Positions 61,848 to 64,000 of a stretch of DNA of 64,000 bases are shown one piece after another. Both the position numbers and the translations under genes were made by a program. Location: positions 930,001 to 994,000 of the forward strand of contig CBDIQW010000001.1 of the NCBI GenBank assembly GCA_965283955.1, read 5' to 3'. A model generated the notes under the pieces. That model saw nothing but the letters and a program-made list of their open reading frames with translations, searched no databases and was not told the DNA's origin. The stretch is from Emticicia sp965283955. GTDB taxonomy: Bacteria > Bacteroidota > Bacteroidia > Cytophagales > Spirosomataceae. The first letter of the stretch is position 1. The number at the start of each line of letters is the position of its first letter.

Positions 61848-63394
61848 TCAAAGCGCCAGGTTGAATAAAACCAAATCATTATAAAGCCCCAATTTATCAG
61901 TAGCTACTTTTTTATTTCCGCTTGCAATTTCAAGAATTAGATGGAACAGTTCCCAGCCCATTTCTTCGATTGTTTTTTGTCCGAAAGCTACTGGACCAGC
62001 ATCAAAATCTATTAAATCGTGCCAACGATTCGCCAATTTTGAATTGGAACTTACTTTTATGACAGGAACCATGTTTAGCCCATAAGGTGTGCCCCTACCC
62101 GTAATAAAAACGTGCATATTCATTCCTGCTGCCAATTGGAGTGTTCCGCAAGCAAAATCACTGGCGGGGGTTGCCACAAAATTTAAACCTTTTTTCTTTA
62201 CTTTTTCACCTGGAGAAACCACATCTACAATTGGACTTGTACCAGATTTTACGACCGAACCGAGAGCTTTTTCTACAATATTACTCAATCCGCCACCTTT
62301 GTTGCCGGGTGTTGGCTGAACCGACCGTCGGCTTTGCCTTGGTTCAGATAATTATCATACCAAGCCATTTCGTCTTTGAGTTTTTGGGCAACTTCTTCAC
62401 TTTCACAGCGAGGAACAAGCAAATGTACGGCATCTCGCACTTCGGTAATTTCTGAGAAAAAAACAGTTCCGCCACCTTTCACAATCAAATCAGCGGCAAA
62501 ACCAGAAACTGGGTTTCCTGTCAAACCCGAAAAAGCATCACTTCCTCCGCATTGCATTCCTACGACCAAATCAGCCACCGAGCAAGTTTCTCTTTTTCGT
62601 TGATTGAGTTTTTTGAGATGCCTTTCAGCCATTTCCATGATTCCATCCACCATTTCGTAAAAACCCTCGAACGATTCATCTTGGAGATAAAGAATAGAAG
62701 CCCCCCCCGCCCCCGATGGGGGTGCTGAATACTCCCCTATCGGGGGTTGGAGGGCTAATCGTTCAGGTCTCAATTTCTCACAACCCAATCCAATAATCAT
62801 TATTTCACCACCAAAATTCGGATTTTGGGCAATGTGCTTGATGGTGCGAATAGGAATAATGGCGGCTGGAGCATCAATCGCAATTCCGCAACCATAACTA
62901 TGATTAAAAGCTACCACATCATCCACATTTGGATAAAGTGGCAGTAACTCTTTTCTGATTTTATTTGCGATAAAATTTGTAATTCCTGCTACACATTGAA
63001 CGCTGGTAGTGATTCCGAGAAGGTTTTTTGTGCCTACGCTTCCATCAGAGTTTTTAAATCCTTGAAAAGTAAACTCTGTCGAGGGTTCTACGTGTTGAAC
63101 AGTCGGCTGAACATAAGGAATATTCTCTAAATTTGGTGGTTGAGGCATTATAATATTGCCTTCGTTTATCCAACTTCCTTTTTCGATAAATCTATCGGCA
63201 AAACCTATAACTTGCCCATAACGAATAATTTCTTCTCCTTCATTCAACGATTTTAAGGCTACTTTATGCCCCATCGGAATACCTTCTTCCAGAACTACTC
63301 CGTCCAACACAATTGCTCCACGCTTCAAACCCATTGGATTCGCTACAATGGCTACATTATCGTTTGGGCTTGTTTTTATGACTATATTTTGCAT
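61848..63394 (-). CDS. UxaA/GarD-family dehydratase (altronate or galactarate dehydratase), frameshifted
   Basis: About 515 residues: an N-terminal SAF domain (NIVIKTSPNDNVAIVANPMG; IPMGHKVALKSLNEGEEIIR) and a large catalytic domain (GFKNSDGSVGTKNLLGITTS, FNHSYGCGIAIDAP, VVGMQCGGSDAFSGLTGNPV, ITGRGTPYGLNMVPVIKVSS). The frame slips near 62300, where ATP should continue into GNKGGGLSNIVEKALGS. With glucarate dehydratase and KdgD next door, galactarate is a likely substrate, although altronate cannot be excluded. About 20 residues (LQPPIGEYSAPPSGAGGAS) are encoded by an inverted pair of palindromic repeats at 62699-62757. ATG 63394 chosen. Confidence 0.82.
62699..62757. repeat. Inverted pair of AGCCCC...GGGG repeats inside the UxaA/GarD gene
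   Basis: Forward unit AGCCCCCCCCGCCCCCGATG (62699-62726) and reverse unit ACTCCCCTATCGGGGGTTGG (62731-62757), only 4 bp apart. The whole pair is translated in frame. The closest spacing of any pair here. Confidence 0.75.
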
Positions 63395-63408
63395 TTTCAT
63401 TAATAAAT

Positions 63409-64000
63409 CTATACCATCGGAAAAATCCATGCGGCAATCATTGTTAGAATTACGCCAGCCAGACCCATCAAACTTTGCATCGGAGCAATGGTTTTGAGGG
63501 CTTCTTGCTCGGTTAGGTTTGAGGTTTTACACATAATCCAAAAACCTGCATCATTCATCCACGGAATGAGTTTTGCTCCGCTTCCGATTGCCAAACATAA
63601 ATAAACTGGATGAAACCCAAGATTGGCGTTTTGTGCCATTCCTGCTAAAATTCCAGAAGCGGTTATGAGAGCAACCGTTGCCGAACCTTGTGCCGTACGA
63701 ACAACCATCGTAATAAAAAACGCCAACGGAATCAACGCCATTTGATAATCTTTTGTTAAATCGGCAATGCGGCTGCTAATGCCCGTTTGCTGCAACATTC
63801 CGCCAAAAGCACCTCCAGCGGCTGTTATTAAAATAATTCCTCCACCACTCATCAAAGCAGTTTGCACAAATGCCGTTAGCTTATCTTTAGTAGTTTTTTT
63901 CTGATTTGCCAGAACCAACAAAGCAAAAATTGCTCCTATCAACAAAGCGATATTTTTATCGCCGAAAAACAAAACGATGTCAATGAATTGATTGATAATG
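63409..64000 (-). CDS. GntP-family gluconate/hexarate permease, partial
   Basis: C-terminal 197 or so residues of a polytopic inner-membrane transporter that continues past the right edge. Hydrophobic helices alternate with GGGIILITAAGGAFGGMLQQ, FFITMVVRTAQGSATVALIT and GSGAKLIPWMNDAGFWIMCK, typical of the GntP/GntT gluconate:H+ symporter family. It ends 15 bp before the UxaA/GarD-type gene. Given the neighbours it probably imports glucarate, galactarate or gluconate. Confidence 0.85.
   Translation of the reverse strand, partial: IINQFIDIVLFFGDKNIALLIGAIFALLVLANQKKTTKDKLTAFVQTALMSGGGIILITAAGGAFGGMLQQTGISSRIADLTKDYQMALIPLAFFITMVVRTAQGSATVALITASGILAGMAQNANLGFHPVYLCLAIGSGAKLIPWMNDAGFWIMCKTSNLTEQEALKTIAPMQSLMGLAGVILTMIAAWIFPMV

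Overview
The window reads as chromosome from an AT-rich, Gram-negative Bacteroidota bacterium, probably in or near the Cytophagales. Supporting signs are promoters of the TTG / TAnnTTTG type, starts without clear Shine-Dalgarno sequences, DUF4834, a Bacteroidota-type VWA protein, SusC-like outer-membrane barrels, a LytTR/LytS pair, and secreted GH3 and GH78 enzymes. No rRNA, tRNA, CRISPR array or classical insertion sequence was seen. The genus cannot be fixed from the sequence alone.

Layout. 1-13.4 kb holds a nucleotide-transporter-like gene (cut by the left edge), an arginine deiminase and a CtlX-type hydrolase, a flavoprotein plus membrane iron-sulfur protein pair, deoC, an HxlR regulator divergent from a DsbA-like gene, and small envelope and redox genes. 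13.5-30.6 kb is a nitrate/nitrite assimilation region: a rubredoxin-tailed protein of the sulfite-reductase type, a nitrate reductase fused to a flavoprotein, an ABC nitrate transporter, an outer-membrane porin, siroheme methylase CobA, a NarX-like kinase with its NarL-like regulator, and NirB/NirD. 31-38 kb is general metabolism (VWA protein, endonuclease III, MOSC, esterase, SUI1-like factor, lipid kinase, GH3 glucosidase). 38.4-47.3 kb is a minus-strand catabolic cluster resembling aromatic-ring degradation (FAH hydrolase, flavin monooxygenase, cyclase, SDR, HisD-like dehydrogenase, alpha/beta hydrolase, extradiol-type dioxygenase). 47.8-57 kb carries a SusC-like barrel with a LytTR/LytS system and an alpha-L-rhamnosidase. 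57-64 kb is a hexarate (glucarate/galactarate) catabolic cluster ending in a GntP-type permease cut by the right edge.

Three things stand out. First, the leaders of the porin, nirB and nirD genes carry hairpins whose loop is UGGGGG. Four have exactly this hexaloop, and AACGUAGG boxes follow in the porin and nirB leaders. This looks like a shared RNA regulator of nitrate genes. A DNA dyad built of NarL-type heptamers also recurs at nitrate promoters. Second, gene junctions, and at least ten coding sequences, are filled with short dyad-symmetric repeats of several unrelated word families. The commonest (AGCCCCCTAACCCCCGATGGGGG) comes in inverted pairs and is often read through in frame. Third, a 482-bp unit with 37-bp imperfect terminal inverted repeats carries a four-helix-bundle (S23/IVP-like) gene and sits exactly between two genes of the catabolic cluster. 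It may be the autonomous form of this kind of repeat.

About 21 single frame breaks split at least 15 otherwise intact genes, several of them at homopolymers. I treat these as probable assembly errors and annotate the genes as whole.
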